Assembly (NCBI RefSeq): GCF_025152745.1
Contig: NZ_CP104040.1
Location: 1,302,001-1,366,000, forward strand
Direction: 5' to 3'
DNA: 64,000 bases
Source: Rhizobium sp. WSM4643
GTDB lineage: Bacteria > Pseudomonadota > Alphaproteobacteria > Rhizobiales > Rhizobiaceae
Part shown: positions 17,149 through 26,022 of the stretch, piece by piece
Layout of the letters: each line of letters begins with the position of its first letter
How positions within the stretch are numbered: the first letter of the stretch is position 1
Notes under the pieces: generated by a model
Databases searched by the model: none
The model's input: only the letters and a program-made list of their open reading frames with translations
What the model was told of the DNA's origin: nothing
Position numbers and translations under genes: made by a program

Positions 17149-19287
17149 ATGAACATTGCGACCCCCATCCACGCCAAATCATCCAAGCCGGAGAATAGGG
17201 TAGGCCACACCGCCTGTCCGCATGACTGTCCCTCCACCTGTGCGCTGGAGGTCGATATATCAGAGGATGGGCGCATCGGCCGTGTCCGCGGCGCCAATGA
17301 CCATTCTTACACGTCGGGTGTCATCTGCGCCAAGGTCGCCCGTTATGCCGAGCGGCTCTACCATTCCGACCGCCTGATGCATCCGCTACGCCGCGCCGGC
17401 GCCAAGGGGGCAGGGCAGTGGCAGCAGATTTCCTGGGACGATGCGCTGGATGAGATCGCCGAAGCCTTTGTCAAGTCCGAGGCAAGGGACGGCAGCGAAG
17501 CGATCTGGCCCTATTTCTACGCCGGTACCATGGGCTGGGTGCAGCGCGATTCCATCGATCGCCTTCGTCATGCCAAGCGTTACTCCGGCTTCTTCTCCTC
17601 GATCTGCACCAACCCCGCCTGGACCGGCTTCACCATGGCGACCGGCACGTTGCGCGGCCCCGATCCGCGCGAGATGGGCCGCACGGATTGCGTCGTCATC
17701 TGGGGCACCAACGCGGTCTCCACCCAGGTCAACGTGATGACCCACGCCATCAAGTCGCGCAAGGAGCGCGGCGCGAAGATCGTCGTCATCGACATTTACG
17801 ACAATCCGACGATAAAGCAGGCCGACATGGCGCTGATTGTCAGGCCAGGCACCGACGCCGCACTCGCCTGCGCCGTCATGCACATCGCCTTCCGCGACGG
17901 TTACGCCGACCGTGACTATATGGCGAGATATGCCGATGATCCCGCCGGTCTCGAGGCGCATCTGAAAACCAAGACGCCGCAATGGGCCGCTGCCATCACC
18001 GGCCTTTCGGTCGAGGAGATCGAAGCCTTCGCCAGCCTCGTCGGCACGACGAAGAAGACCTTTTTCCGCCTGGGTTATGGCTTCACCCGCCAGCGCAACG
18101 GCGCGGTCGCCATGCATGCGGCCGCCTCGATCGCCACCGTTCTCGGTTCCTGGCAATATGAGGGGGGCGGCGCCTTCCATTCGAACAGCGACATCTTCCG
18201 CATGAACAGTGCCGAACTGACCGGCCGGTCGATGAAGGATGCGGATGTCCGCATGCTCGATCAATCCCAGATCGGCCGCGTGCTGACCGGCGATCCGGTG
18301 GCGCTGCGCCATCGCGGCCCGGTGACGGCGATGCTGATCCAGAACACCAATCCCGCCAATATCGCGCCCGAACAGCGCCTGGTCAGGCGCGGCTTTGCCC
18401 GCAACGACCTCTTCGTTGCCGTGCACGAGCAGTTCATGACCGAGACAGCCGAGATCGCCGATATCGTCATACCGGCGACGATGTTCGTCGAGCATGACGA
18501 TATCTACCGCGCCGGCGGCCAGAACCATATCCTGCTGGGGCCGAAGCTGGTCGAGCCGCCGCCAACCGTGCGCACCAATCTCTTCGTCATCGAGGAATTG
18601 GCAAAACGCCTCGGCGTCGCCGATCGCCCCGGCTTCGGCTTCACCGCCCGCGAGATGGTCGACCGCATTCTGGAATCGAGCGGCCTGCCGGATTACGACC
18701 ATTTCCTCGAACACAAATGGTTCGATCGTCAGCCCGCTTTCGAGGAGGCGCATTATCTGAACGGCTTTGCCCATCCGGATGGCAAGTTCCATTTCCGCCC
18801 GGACTGGATCCATCAGCCGGCGCCGAACAAGCCCCCGGCTTCTATCGGCGCGCTCGGTCCGCATGCCGCGCTTCCGGCCTTCCCCGATCAGGTCGATGTC
18901 ATCGAAGTCGCCGATTACGAACATCCCTTCCGGCTCGCCACGTCGCCGGCGCGCAACTTCCTGAATTCGAGCTTCTCCGAGACCAAGACCTCTCGCCAGA
19001 AGGAAGGTCGTCCTGAAGTGATGATCAATCCGGCCGACGCCGAAGCCAATGGCATCGGCCATGGCGATCTCGTCCGTATTGGCAACAGCCGCGGCGATCT
19101 GCGCCTCCATGCCCGCATCACCACCGAAGTCAAATCCGGCGTGCTGATCGCCGAGGGGCTCTGGCCGAACAAAGCGCATGTCGACGGCGAGGGCATCAAC
19201 GTCTTGACCGGTGCCGACCCCGTCGCGCCCTATGGCGGGGCGGCCGTACACGACAACAAGGTCTGGCTTCGCAGGGACGCAGCATGA
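17149..19287 (+). CDS. Molybdopterin oxidoreductase, 4Fe-4S containing (DMSO-reductase superfamily)
   Basis: From the ATG at 17149 the protein has 712 residues. Near the N-terminus the cluster ligands read ACPHDCPSTC then VICAK, a CxxxCxxxC...C 4Fe-4S motif. Molybdopterin-binding domains follow (VVIWGTNAV; QNTNPANIAP), and a C-terminal molydop-binding domain has FLNSSFSET and a GDLVRIGNSRGD strand. No Tat signal is visible, so it is probably cytoplasmic. The substrate is unknown. It overlaps the NUDIX start by 4 bp (ATGA). Its cofactor depends on moa genes such as moaD/moaE at 10 kb. Confidence 0.88.
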   Translation: MNIATPIHAKSSKPENRVGHTACPHDCPSTCALEVDISEDGRIGRVRGANDHSYTSGVICAKVARYAERLYHSDRLMHPLRRAGAKGAGQWQQISWDDALDEIAEAFVKSEARDGSEAIWPYFYAGTMGWVQRDSIDRLRHAKRYSGFFSSICTNPAWTGFTMATGTLRGPDPREMGRTDCVVIWGTNAVSTQVNVMTHAIKSRKERGAKIVVIDIYDNPTIKQADMALIVRPGTDAALACAVMHIAFRDGYADRDYMARYADDPAGLEAHLKTKTPQWAAAITGLSVEEIEAFASLVGTTKKTFFRLGYGFTRQRNGAVAMHAAASIATVLGSWQYEGGGAFHSNSDIFRMNSAELTGRSMKDADVRMLDQSQIGRVLTGDPVALRHRGPVTAMLIQNTNPANIAPEQRLVRRGFARNDLFVAVHEQFMTETAEIADIVIPATMFVEHDDIYRAGGQNHILLGPKLVEPPPTVRTNLFVIEELAKRLGVADRPGFGFTAREMVDRILESSGLPDYDHFLEHKWFDRQPAFEEAHYLNGFAHPDGKFHFRPDWIHQPAPNKPPASIGALGPHAALPAFPDQVDVIEVADYEHPFRLATSPARNFLNSSFSETKTSRQKEGRPEVMINPADAEANGIGHGDLVRIGNSRGDLRLHARITTEVKSGVLIAEGLWPNKAHVDGEGINVLTGADPVAPYGGAAVHDNKVWLRRDAA

Positions 19288-19874
19288 CGCAGCCGAAATC
19301 ACGCGTGAAGATCGTCAGCGAAGAAATCCTGTCGAATGGGTGGACGCGGCTGAGCAGCTACCTACTCGACTATATCGACCGCAGGGGCGCGACCCAGCGG
19401 TTGAAGCGGGAAGTCTATCACCGCACGCCGGCCGCCTGCATCCTGCTTTACGATCCCAGGCGCGACCTCGTCGTTCTCGTCCGCCAATTCCGCCTCGCCG
19501 TTCATCTCAACGGCGATCCCGGCTGGATCATCGAGGTGCCTGCCGGCCTTCTCGACGACGACCATCCCGAGGCGGCGATCCGTCGCGAGGCGATGGAGGA
19601 GACCGGCTATCGCCTACGCGATGCGCGCTTCCTGTTCAAATCCTATCCCTCGCCGGGCGCCGTCACCGAAGTCGTGCATTTCTTCGCAGCCCTCATCGAC
19701 ATCGCCGACCGCGTGGCGGAAGGCGGCGGCCTGGATGAGGAGCACGAGGACATCGAGGTCCTCGAAATCCCGCTCGACGAAGCGGCGGCGATGATCGAAA
19801 CCGGCGAGATCTTCGACGTCAAAACGATCGTGCTTCTGCAATGGGCGCTGTTGAACAGGGGAACGCTTTTCTAA
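19284..19874 (+). CDS. NUDIX hydrolase (NudK/ADP-sugar diphosphatase type)
   Basis: The 196-residue protein has the NUDIX box GLLDDDHPEAAIRREAMEET then GY, with REAMEE metal ligands. The upstream segment GWIIEVPAG is typical of the GDP-mannose/ADP-ribose pyrophosphatase (NudF/NudK) branch, whose members hydrolyse nucleoside-diphosphate sugars. It is translationally coupled to the molybdopterin oxidoreductase. The 3' end overlaps the convergent vapC stop by 4 bp. Confidence 0.88.
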   Translation: MTQPKSRVKIVSEEILSNGWTRLSSYLLDYIDRRGATQRLKREVYHRTPAACILLYDPRRDLVVLVRQFRLAVHLNGDPGWIIEVPAGLLDDDHPEAAIRREAMEETGYRLRDARFLFKSYPSPGAVTEVVHFFAALIDIADRVAEGGGLDEEHEDIEVLEIPLDEAAAMIETGEIFDVKTIVLLQWALLNRGTLF

Positions 19875-20275
19875 CCCAGCCCGAAGGTGAGACTTTCCGC
19901 AGACGCGGCACGTTCCAGTCTGGCATCCAGCGTCGCAAGCGATACGTTCTCTGCGACCGCAAGCGCCAGATAAGCGGCGTCATAGGCCGATAGCTGATAT
20001 TTTCCGGCAAGCCGCAAGATCGGAAGATGGTCTTCGCTTGAGACAGTGCGCAGCGGCAGGCTGGTGAGTCGCATGAGACAAGCGAGCACATCCTCGTTGG
20101 AGATGCGTTTCCGCCGTTCCGCGGTCAACAGGATGTTGCGTATCTCATGCCAGAAGAGATCGGGCACCAAGGCATCTTCCGTTTCGAGAAACGACAAGGC
20201 TTCTTCGGCAGTCCGGCTTTCCTCATCGACAAGCAACCAAGCCGCCGCAACCGAAGCATCAACCACGAACGGCAT
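19871..20275 (-). CDS. vapC: VapC-type PIN-domain toxin
   Basis: The 134-residue PIN-domain protein has the acidic residues of the RNase site: FVVDASVAAAWL (first Asp), FWHEIRN (Glu), and LSAYDAAYLALA (Asp). VapC toxins cleave tRNA or rRNA. The start overlaps the upstream antitoxin gene by one base. It is convergent with the NUDIX gene. Confidence 0.9.
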   Translation of the reverse strand: MPFVVDASVAAAWLLVDEESRTAEEALSFLETEDALVPDLFWHEIRNILLTAERRKRISNEDVLACLMRLTSLPLRTVSSEDHLPILRLAGKYQLSAYDAAYLALAVAENVSLATLDARLERAASAESLTFGLG

Positions 20276-20514
20276 CAGCGTTGGCCTTCGCGCCGCCAGG
20301 CTTGAATTTCGGCCGCGGTTGCTCCGGCGCGTTCTGCCCGTTCGCTGCGGAGTGCACGGATGGCGTCGAGCCTCTGGCGATGGTCATCGATCTTGATCAT
20401 GCGGGCGACCGCGTTGTTGCCGCGTGATATCACCACATCTTCGCCTGCTTCCACCTTTGTCAGAAGCTCCGAGAGATGCGTTTTTGCCTCTGCCACTTTC
20501 ACTTTGATCGTCAT
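20275..20514 (-). CDS. Antitoxin of the Phd/YefM type paired with VapC
   Basis: From the ATG at 20514 the protein has 79 residues. The N-terminal Phd/YefM DNA-binding fold reads VKVAEAKTHLSELLTKVEAGE with the following VVISRGNNAVARM; the C-terminal helical tail should wrap the toxin. A GTG two codons earlier (20520) is an alternative start. It overlaps vapC by one base, the usual TA order. Confidence 0.88.
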   Translation of the reverse strand: MTIKVKVAEAKTHLSELLTKVEAGEDVVISRGNNAVARMIKIDDHRQRLDAIRALRSERAERAGATAAEIQAWRREGQR

Positions 20515-20556
20515 AGCCACCGTCCATTTGTGTTTAATGTAATGTCACGTCAAAAC

Positions 20557-20576
20557 TTGGTCAACTGATTGGTCAA
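20557..20576. promoter_or_regulatory. Direct repeat upstream of the TA operon
   Basis: TTGGTCAA occurs at 20557 and again at 20569, a 12-bp period, about 45 bp upstream of the antitoxin start. TA operons are normally autorepressed at such sites, so this is a candidate operator. The evidence is only the repeat and its position. Confidence 0.4.
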
Positions 20577-20693
20577 GTATGGCGAAGCAAGAACGGAAAG
20601 AGTAAGAAGTTTGGAAGTTCTTCATGCAGTTGTCACGAAGCAGTTCTATGCGCTGCGGTTTGTCAATCATCGGATGCGGTCAGGAGAAAGCCC

Positions 20694-21863
20694 ATGTGGC
20701 TCAGCAATTTCACCCTCGTTCTCCCAAACGAGGTGGTGAGTGAAGGTTCCGTGCGTGTTGAGGATGGCGCCATCGCCGAGATCAGGCCGGAGCCGGTCGC
20801 CGGTGCCGCCATCGATGGCGGCGGACGGCTGCTGATGCCCGGATTCGTCGATCTGCACGGCGACATGATCGAACGCGAAATCGCCCCGCGGCCGAACGCA
20901 ACGATGCCGATCGATTTCGGCATCCACGAACTTGACAAGAAGCTTGCCGCTGCCGGTGTCACGACGGCGTTCGCCGCCGTCTCCTTTGCAACCGAAAGCG
21001 TCTACGGTCACGTCCGCTCGCTGGAGACGACATCGGCGGTGATCGAGGGCATCAACCGCCTGCGTGACGATCTGCTGATCGACCACCGCGTCCACGCCCG
21101 CTACGAGATCACCAACGTCGGCGCAGCCGCGGCACTCGAGCGCCTGCTGAATGCCGATCAGATCGACATGGTTTCGCTCACCGACCACACGCCGGGCCAG
21201 GGCCAGTACAACAACCTCCAAAGCTATATCCTCAGCATTTCCGAGCGCCGCGCCGTCTCCGAGGAAATGGCGGCGGAGATCGTCGCCAAGCGCATCGCCA
21301 TGCGCAGCAATCCTGACATCGAAGCCAAGCTGAAGGAGATCGTCGCGCTGTCGCTGAAGCACAAGCTGTCGCTTGCCTCGCATGACGATGACAGTGTTGA
21401 AAAAGTCGCCGAAATGCACGATCTCGGCGTCACCATCAGCGAGTTTCCGGTCACCGCACCTGCGGCCGAAGAGGCGCGACGTCGCGGTCTCTGGACGTTG
21501 ATGGGCGCGCCGAACGCACTCCGCGGCCAGTCGATGTCGGGCAATCTCAGCGCGCTCGATGCTGCGAGGGCCGGTCTGCTGAGCGTCATTGCCGCCGATT
21601 ATCATCCGGCTGCCTTCGTACCCGGCATCTTCAAGCTTGCCGACATGGTGGAGGGCGGCCTGCCAGCCGCCGTTGCCATGGCGACCGGCAACGCGGCCCG
21701 TTCCGCAGGCCTATCGGATCGCGGCGAGATCGCCGTCGGCCAACGCGCCGATCTGGTCGTGGTCGAGCCTGGCGATATCAACCGCATCCGCGCCACCTTC
21801 CGCGCCGGCCGCTTCGTCTACAGCGACGGCACGCTGCATCCGCTACGGGCTCTGGCGGCTTAA
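20694..21863 (+). CDS. phnM: Alpha-D-ribose 1-methylphosphonate 5-triphosphate diphosphatase
   Basis: The 389-residue amidohydrolase is colinear with PhnM of the carbon-phosphorus lyase pathway, which removes pyrophosphate from ribose methylphosphonate triphosphate. Motifs are MPGFVDLHGD (metal site; PhnM has LHGD in place of the common HxH), LTDHTPGQGQ, LASHDDD, and GLLSVIAADYHP. The length is normal. No phnG-phnL or phnN genes are adjacent, so it stands alone. It is divergent from the TA operon with its own upstream space. Confidence 0.9.
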   Translation: MWLSNFTLVLPNEVVSEGSVRVEDGAIAEIRPEPVAGAAIDGGGRLLMPGFVDLHGDMIEREIAPRPNATMPIDFGIHELDKKLAAAGVTTAFAAVSFATESVYGHVRSLETTSAVIEGINRLRDDLLIDHRVHARYEITNVGAAAALERLLNADQIDMVSLTDHTPGQGQYNNLQSYILSISERRAVSEEMAAEIVAKRIAMRSNPDIEAKLKEIVALSLKHKLSLASHDDDSVEKVAEMHDLGVTISEFPVTAPAAEEARRRGLWTLMGAPNALRGQSMSGNLSALDAARAGLLSVIAADYHPAAFVPGIFKLADMVEGGLPAAVAMATGNAARSAGLSDRGEIAVGQRADLVVVEPGDINRIRATFRAGRFVYSDGTLHPLRALAA

Positions 21864-21908
21864 TGCATGTCGCCCAAAAAATGCGATTTTTGGGACGACG
21901 ATATGCAT
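21863..21908. repeat. Dispersed hairpin, TGCATGTCGCCC family, copy 1
   Basis: The inverted repeat reads ATGCATGTCGCCCAAAAA, a short loop, then TTTTTGGG and ATATGCATAAA. A related element is at 46264. It starts at the phnM stop and may double as its terminator. Confidence 0.65.
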
Positions 21909-21921
21909 AAAGCAATGAAAG

Positions 21922-22070
21922 ATGGCTGCCCCTCACCCTAGCCCTCTCCCCGTAAACGGGGCGAGGGGACGTGCCATACGACAGGTTGCGGGGAACGGAG
22001 AGGTTGCGGCATGGTCCCTTCGTCCCGTTTACGGGGAGAAGGTGGCGGCAGCCGGATGAGGGGCGGCCAT
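21922..22070. repeat. Palindromic mosaic element downstream of phnM
   Basis: The outer arms GGCTGCCCCTCACCC and GGATGAGGGGCGGCC are near-complementary. The inner arms CTCTCCCCGTAAACGGGG and CCCGTTTACGGGGAGAAG contain their own palindromes. The build is like the moaD/moaE element, but the sequence differs. Confidence 0.7.
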
Positions 22071-22134
22071 TCGAACCAGGCGGCAAGCTGGCCGACTTTG
22101 TCACCAGTCTGAAGCGCGTCGTGTGGTGATGCGC

Positions 22135-22809
22135 TTAGGCGCGGTCGCCGATCAGCGAGATCAGTTGAGCCTCGGCTGCTGCGGTCGAGGCCTCCGCCGC
22201 ACCGACGGCCCTGCCGCCTTCCATCGTCACGCGGCCTTCGGCAAAGAGCCGCAGCGCTTGCGGATAGATCTGGTGCTCCACGGTGAGCACACGCGCTGCA
22301 AGGCTTTCGGCCGTGTCGCCGGAAAGAACGGGTACGGCCGCCTGGCCGATCACCGGCCCCTCATCCATGCCTTCGGTGACGAAATGCACCGTGCAGCCGG
22401 CGATCCGCATGCCGGCGTCGATTGCACGTTGATGGGTATGCAGGCCGGGAAATAGCGGCAGCAGGGAAGGGTGTATGTTGAGCATCCGGCCTTCGTAACG
22501 CTGGATGAATGTCGGCGTCAGCAGCCGCATGTAGCCTGCGAGGCAGAGAATGTCGGGCGAAAGTTCGTCGAGAGCCGAAAATATCGCCGCCTCATGCGCA
22601 TCCTTGCTGGCATAGTCCTTGCGGGGGAAGGCGAAGGTGGCGATGCCTTCGGCGGCGGCCTTGGCAAGCCCGCCGGCATCCGCCTTGTCGGAGATGACGC
22701 CGACGATCTCGGCCGGGTAGCCGGCTGCCTTTGCCGCCGCAACCAGCGCCATCATGTTGGAGCCGCTGCCTGATATGAAGACGACGGCGCGTTTGCGCGG
22801 CGAGCTCAT
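22135..22809 (-). CDS. purN: Phosphoribosylglycinamide formyltransferase
   Basis: From the ATG at 22809 the protein has 224 residues and transfers formyl from 10-formyl-THF to GAR in purine synthesis. Motifs are [37 protein letters not shown] (catalytic Asn-His) and [13 protein letters not shown] (catalytic Asp). The start overlaps the purM stop (ATGA). The C-terminal 20 residues are Ala-rich. Confidence 0.96.
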   Translation of the reverse strand: MSSPRKRAVVFISGSGSNMMALVAAAKAAGYPAEIVGVISDKADAGGLAKAAAEGIATFAFPRKDYASKDAHEAAIFSALDELSPDILCLAGYMRLLTPTFIQRYEGRMLNIHPSLLPLFPGLHTHQRAIDAGMRIAGCTVHFVTEGMDEGPVIGQAAVPVLSGDTAESLAARVLTVEHQIYPQALRLFAEGRVTMEGGRAVGAAEASTAAAEAQLISLIGDRA

Positions 22810-23879
22810 ATGGCAAGCGTGCCCTTGTAGACCGTGCCGGCAGCGCCCTCGTCGCGGGCGATCATGCGGCCGAGCGTGACGACAGTCTCGCCCTCGGCTT
22901 CGAGTGCGGCGGAAACCGCCGCAACATTCTCGCTGGCGACGACGGCGATCATGCCGACGCCGCAGTTGAAAGTGCGCAGCATTTCCCTGGATTCGACACC
23001 GCCCGTCTTGGCGAGCCACGAAAACACCAGCGGCACCTGGACGGCGGCAAGATCGATCTCGGCCGCCAGGTGCTTCGGCAGCACGCGCGGAATATTTTCC
23101 GGGAAGCCGCCGCCGGTGATGTGCGCCAGCGCCTTGATGGCGCCGGTCTCGCGGATCGCCTTCAGAAGCGGCTTCACATAGATGCGGGTCGGCTCGAGCA
23201 GCGCTTCGCCGAGCTTCTTGCCTTCGGCGAACGGTGCCGGCGCATCCCAATCGAGACCGGACAATTCGACGATCTTGCGCACCAGCGAGAAACCGTTGGA
23301 ATGGACGCCGGAGGAGGCAAGGCCGAGGATTACGTCACCCTCGGCAATATCGCCTGATGGCAGGAGCTTGCCGCGTTCGGCAGCACCGACGGCAAAGCCG
23401 GCGAGGTCGTAGTCGCCGGAGGAATACATCCCGGGCATTTCGGCCGTCTCGCCGCCGATCAGCGCGCAGCCGGCCTCGCGGCAGCCGGCGGCAATGCCGC
23501 TGACGATTGCCGCACCCTGATCGGGGTCGAGCTTGCCGGTCGCGAAATAATCGAGGAAGAACAGCGGCTCGGCGCCCTGCACCACGAGATCATTGACACA
23601 CATGGCGACGAGGTCGATGCCGACCGTGTCGTGATAGTCGGCGTCGATCGCAATCTTCAGTTTGGTGCCGACGCCGTCATTGGCCGCGACGAGAACCGGA
23701 TCGGTAAAGCCCGCCGCCTTGAGGTCGAACAGCCCGCCGAAGCCGCCGATCTCCCCGTCGGCGCCGGGACGGCGCGTCGAGCGCACCGCCGGCTTGATCT
23801 TCTCGACGAGGAGGTTGCCGGCATCGATGTCGACGCCCGCATCGCTATATGTCAGGCCGTTTTTCCCAGACTGGCTCAT
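22806..23879 (-). CDS. purM: Phosphoribosylformylglycinamidine cyclo-ligase
   Basis: The 357-residue AIR synthetase carries out the ATP-dependent ring closure that makes aminoimidazole ribotide. Characteristic segments are [38 protein letters not shown] and [13 protein letters not shown]. It is the first gene of the purM-purN pair, with a normal start at [11 protein letters not shown]. Confidence 0.97.
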   Translation of the reverse strand: MSQSGKNGLTYSDAGVDIDAGNLLVEKIKPAVRSTRRPGADGEIGGFGGLFDLKAAGFTDPVLVAANDGVGTKLKIAIDADYHDTVGIDLVAMCVNDLVVQGAEPLFFLDYFATGKLDPDQGAAIVSGIAAGCREAGCALIGGETAEMPGMYSSGDYDLAGFAVGAAERGKLLPSGDIAEGDVILGLASSGVHSNGFSLVRKIVELSGLDWDAPAPFAEGKKLGEALLEPTRIYVKPLLKAIRETGAIKALAHITGGGFPENIPRVLPKHLAAEIDLAAVQVPLVFSWLAKTGGVESREMLRTFNCGVGMIAVVASENVAAVSAALEAEGETVVTLGRMIARDEGAAGTVYKGTLAI

Positions 23880-24125
23880 GCTGGTCTCCGATGGCTATTT
23901 CAGGCGGCAAACGTGCCGCGTCATCTGCCGGTCGCAATTGCATGACAGGGGCGTTTATGCAAGCGTTGCATGGCAAAAGCCCCCAATTTCCCGCGTCTTT
24001 CCTGAGCCTTTGGGGGATTCGCCGCGGCAGGGTTGACCATCTTTGCGCCTGCATCCTATGTGCTGAATGGCCGCTTCGGATCGGATGCGGCGCCAGGCGG
24101 CGGCGAGCGACCAACGGGGAAGGCA

Positions 24126-25250
24126 ATGCCACAGCAAGTCAGTGGAAACATTCTCAAGCGTCAGATATTCTTCTGGCTGGCGGTGCTCGTCTTTTTCATC
24201 GTCTTTCTCTATGTCTTCAGCTCGATCCTGCTACCCTTCATCGCCGGCATGGCGATCGCCTATTTCCTCGATCCGGTGGCCGACCGGCTGGAGCGCCTGG
24301 GTCTGAGCCGCATGATGGCGACCATCGGTATTCTCGTCGCCTTCGTCATCGTCTTCGCGCTGGCGCTGATGATCCTCATTCCGGTGCTGATCAGCCAGTT
24401 CAACGATTTCGCTCAGCGTCTGCCGGGTTATATCAGCCAATTACAGCAGTTCATCGCGCAGGCGCAAAATTCGCTGCTGCCGGACTGGGTCGAGAACCAG
24501 ATGGGCACGATCAAGGACAATCTCTCGGGCATCCTGTCGGAGGGCATGGGCTTCCTCACCGGGCTCTTTGCGCAGATCTGGAATTCCGGCAAGGCGATCG
24601 TCGACGTCATATCGCTGCTCGTGGTCACCCCCGTCGTCGCCTTCTACATCCTGCTCGACTGGGACCGCATGGTTGCCAAGGTCGACCAATGGGTCCCGCG
24701 TGATTACGTCCGCGATGTCCGCCAGATCGCCAAGGAGATCGACCAGGCGATTGCCGGTTTCATCCGCGGACAGGGCTCGCTCTGCCTCATCCTCGGCATC
24801 TATTATGCCGCCGGCCTCTCTCTCGTCGGGCTGAATTTCGGCCTGCTGATCGGTCTCTTCGCCGGCATGATCAGCTTCATTCCCTATGTCGGCTCGATGG
24901 TTGGGCTCGTGCTGGCCGTCGGCGTCGCGCTTGTGCAGTTCTGGCCGGATTATCCGTGGATCGGCCTGGTGCTCGTCGTCTTCTTCAGCGGCCAGTTCCT
25001 CGAAGGCAACATTCTGCAGCCGAAGCTGGTCGGCTCGAGCGTCGGCCTGCATCCGGTCTGGCTGATGTTTGCGCTCTTTGCCTTTGGCGCGCTCTTCGGT
25101 TTCGTGGGGCTTCTGGTCGCCGTGCCGGCGGCGGCGGCCGTCGGCGTCCTTGTCCGCTTCGCACTTTCACGCTACCTTCAGAGCGATCTTTATTTTGGCG
25201 GGTCGCCCAGTAACCGCGCCCGGAAGACGAAATCAGTTCCTAATGAATGA
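24126..25250 (+). CDS. AI-2E family membrane permease (PerM-like)
   Basis: From the ATG at 24126 the protein has 374 residues and about eight membrane helices. The N-terminus is RQIFFWLAVLVFFIVFLYVF; a long amphipathic extracytoplasmic segment holds LPGYISQLQQFI; the C-terminal half carries the family signature FIPYVGSMVG then GQFLEGNILQPKLVG. Substrates are mostly unknown; the name reflects one proposed autoinducer-2 exporter. GGGGAAGG precedes the start. The stop overlaps the hdaA start by 8 bp. Confidence 0.9.
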   Translation: MPQQVSGNILKRQIFFWLAVLVFFIVFLYVFSSILLPFIAGMAIAYFLDPVADRLERLGLSRMMATIGILVAFVIVFALALMILIPVLISQFNDFAQRLPGYISQLQQFIAQAQNSLLPDWVENQMGTIKDNLSGILSEGMGFLTGLFAQIWNSGKAIVDVISLLVVTPVVAFYILLDWDRMVAKVDQWVPRDYVRDVRQIAKEIDQAIAGFIRGQGSLCLILGIYYAAGLSLVGLNFGLLIGLFAGMISFIPYVGSMVGLVLAVGVALVQFWPDYPWIGLVLVVFFSGQFLEGNILQPKLVGSSVGLHPVWLMFALFAFGALFGFVGLLVAVPAAAAVGVLVRFALSRYLQSDLYFGGSPSNRARKTKSVPNE

Positions 25251-25956
25251 CGTGAAGAACGCTGATCCGAAGCGCAAGGCCGGAGAGCAGCTGCCGCTGG
25301 TCTTTTCGCACGATGCCGCAAGCGGGCGTGACGACCTCCTGATCTCGGAGCGTCTCGCCGCCGCCGTTTCGATCGTCGACGCCTGGCCGGCATGGCCATC
25401 GCCGGTCGTCGTGCTTGCCGGCCCCGTCGGCTCGGGAAAATCGCATCTCGCCCGCATCTGGCGGGAATTGAGCGACGCGGTGAGCATCCATCCCGAGCTT
25501 GGCTCGGATGCCGCGGTTGCCGCCGCCGCCGGGCCGGTGCTGTTCGAGGACGCCGACCGTATTGGTTTCGACGACAACGCGCTCTTTCACGTCATTAACA
25601 GCGTCCGCGAAAATGGCACCAGCCTGTTGATCACCAGCCGTCTCTGGCCGATGTCGTGGCCGGTTTTGCTGCCCGATCTGCGCTCGCGCCTGAAAGCAGC
25701 GACCGTCGTCGAGATCGGCGAACCCGATGAGGCGCTGTTGTCGCAGGTGATCGTCAAGCTCTTCGCCGACCGGCAGCTTTATATAGATGACAAACTCGTG
25801 CTCTATATCGTCAACCGGATGGAGCGGTCGCTGAACGCGGCCCAGACGATCGTCGAAAGGCTTGACCGGCTGGCCCTGTCGCGGGGCACGAAAATCACCC
25901 GGTCTCTTGCTGCCGAAGTATTGAATGAATTGGGAAATTCGGAACCAGCCGATTGA
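25243..25956 (+). CDS. hdaA: DnaA-related regulator of replication initiation (HdaA)
   Basis: From the ATG at 25243 the protein has 237 residues. It is a short AAA+ protein homologous to DnaA domain III without the DNA-binding domain: Walker A GPVGSGKSHL, Walker B-like VLFEDAD, and a C-terminal lid helix pair. The N-terminal clamp-binding-type motif is QLPLVFS (QxxLxF form), which in Hda proteins recruits the beta clamp for hydrolysis of DnaA-ATP. It overlaps the AI-2E gene and is followed by ppk, an arrangement I recall from other alphaproteobacteria. Confidence 0.9.
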   Translation: MNDVKNADPKRKAGEQLPLVFSHDAASGRDDLLISERLAAAVSIVDAWPAWPSPVVVLAGPVGSGKSHLARIWRELSDAVSIHPELGSDAAVAAAAGPVLFEDADRIGFDDNALFHVINSVRENGTSLLITSRLWPMSWPVLLPDLRSRLKAATVVEIGEPDEALLSQVIVKLFADRQLYIDDKLVLYIVNRMERSLNAAQTIVERLDRLALSRGTKITRSLAAEVLNELGNSEPAD

Positions 25957-26022
25957 CTGTCACAGTTCCGTCGTCAAACTGATATAATTGCCTTTGGCGA
26001 TTGAAAACGGGGTAAGCGGACC

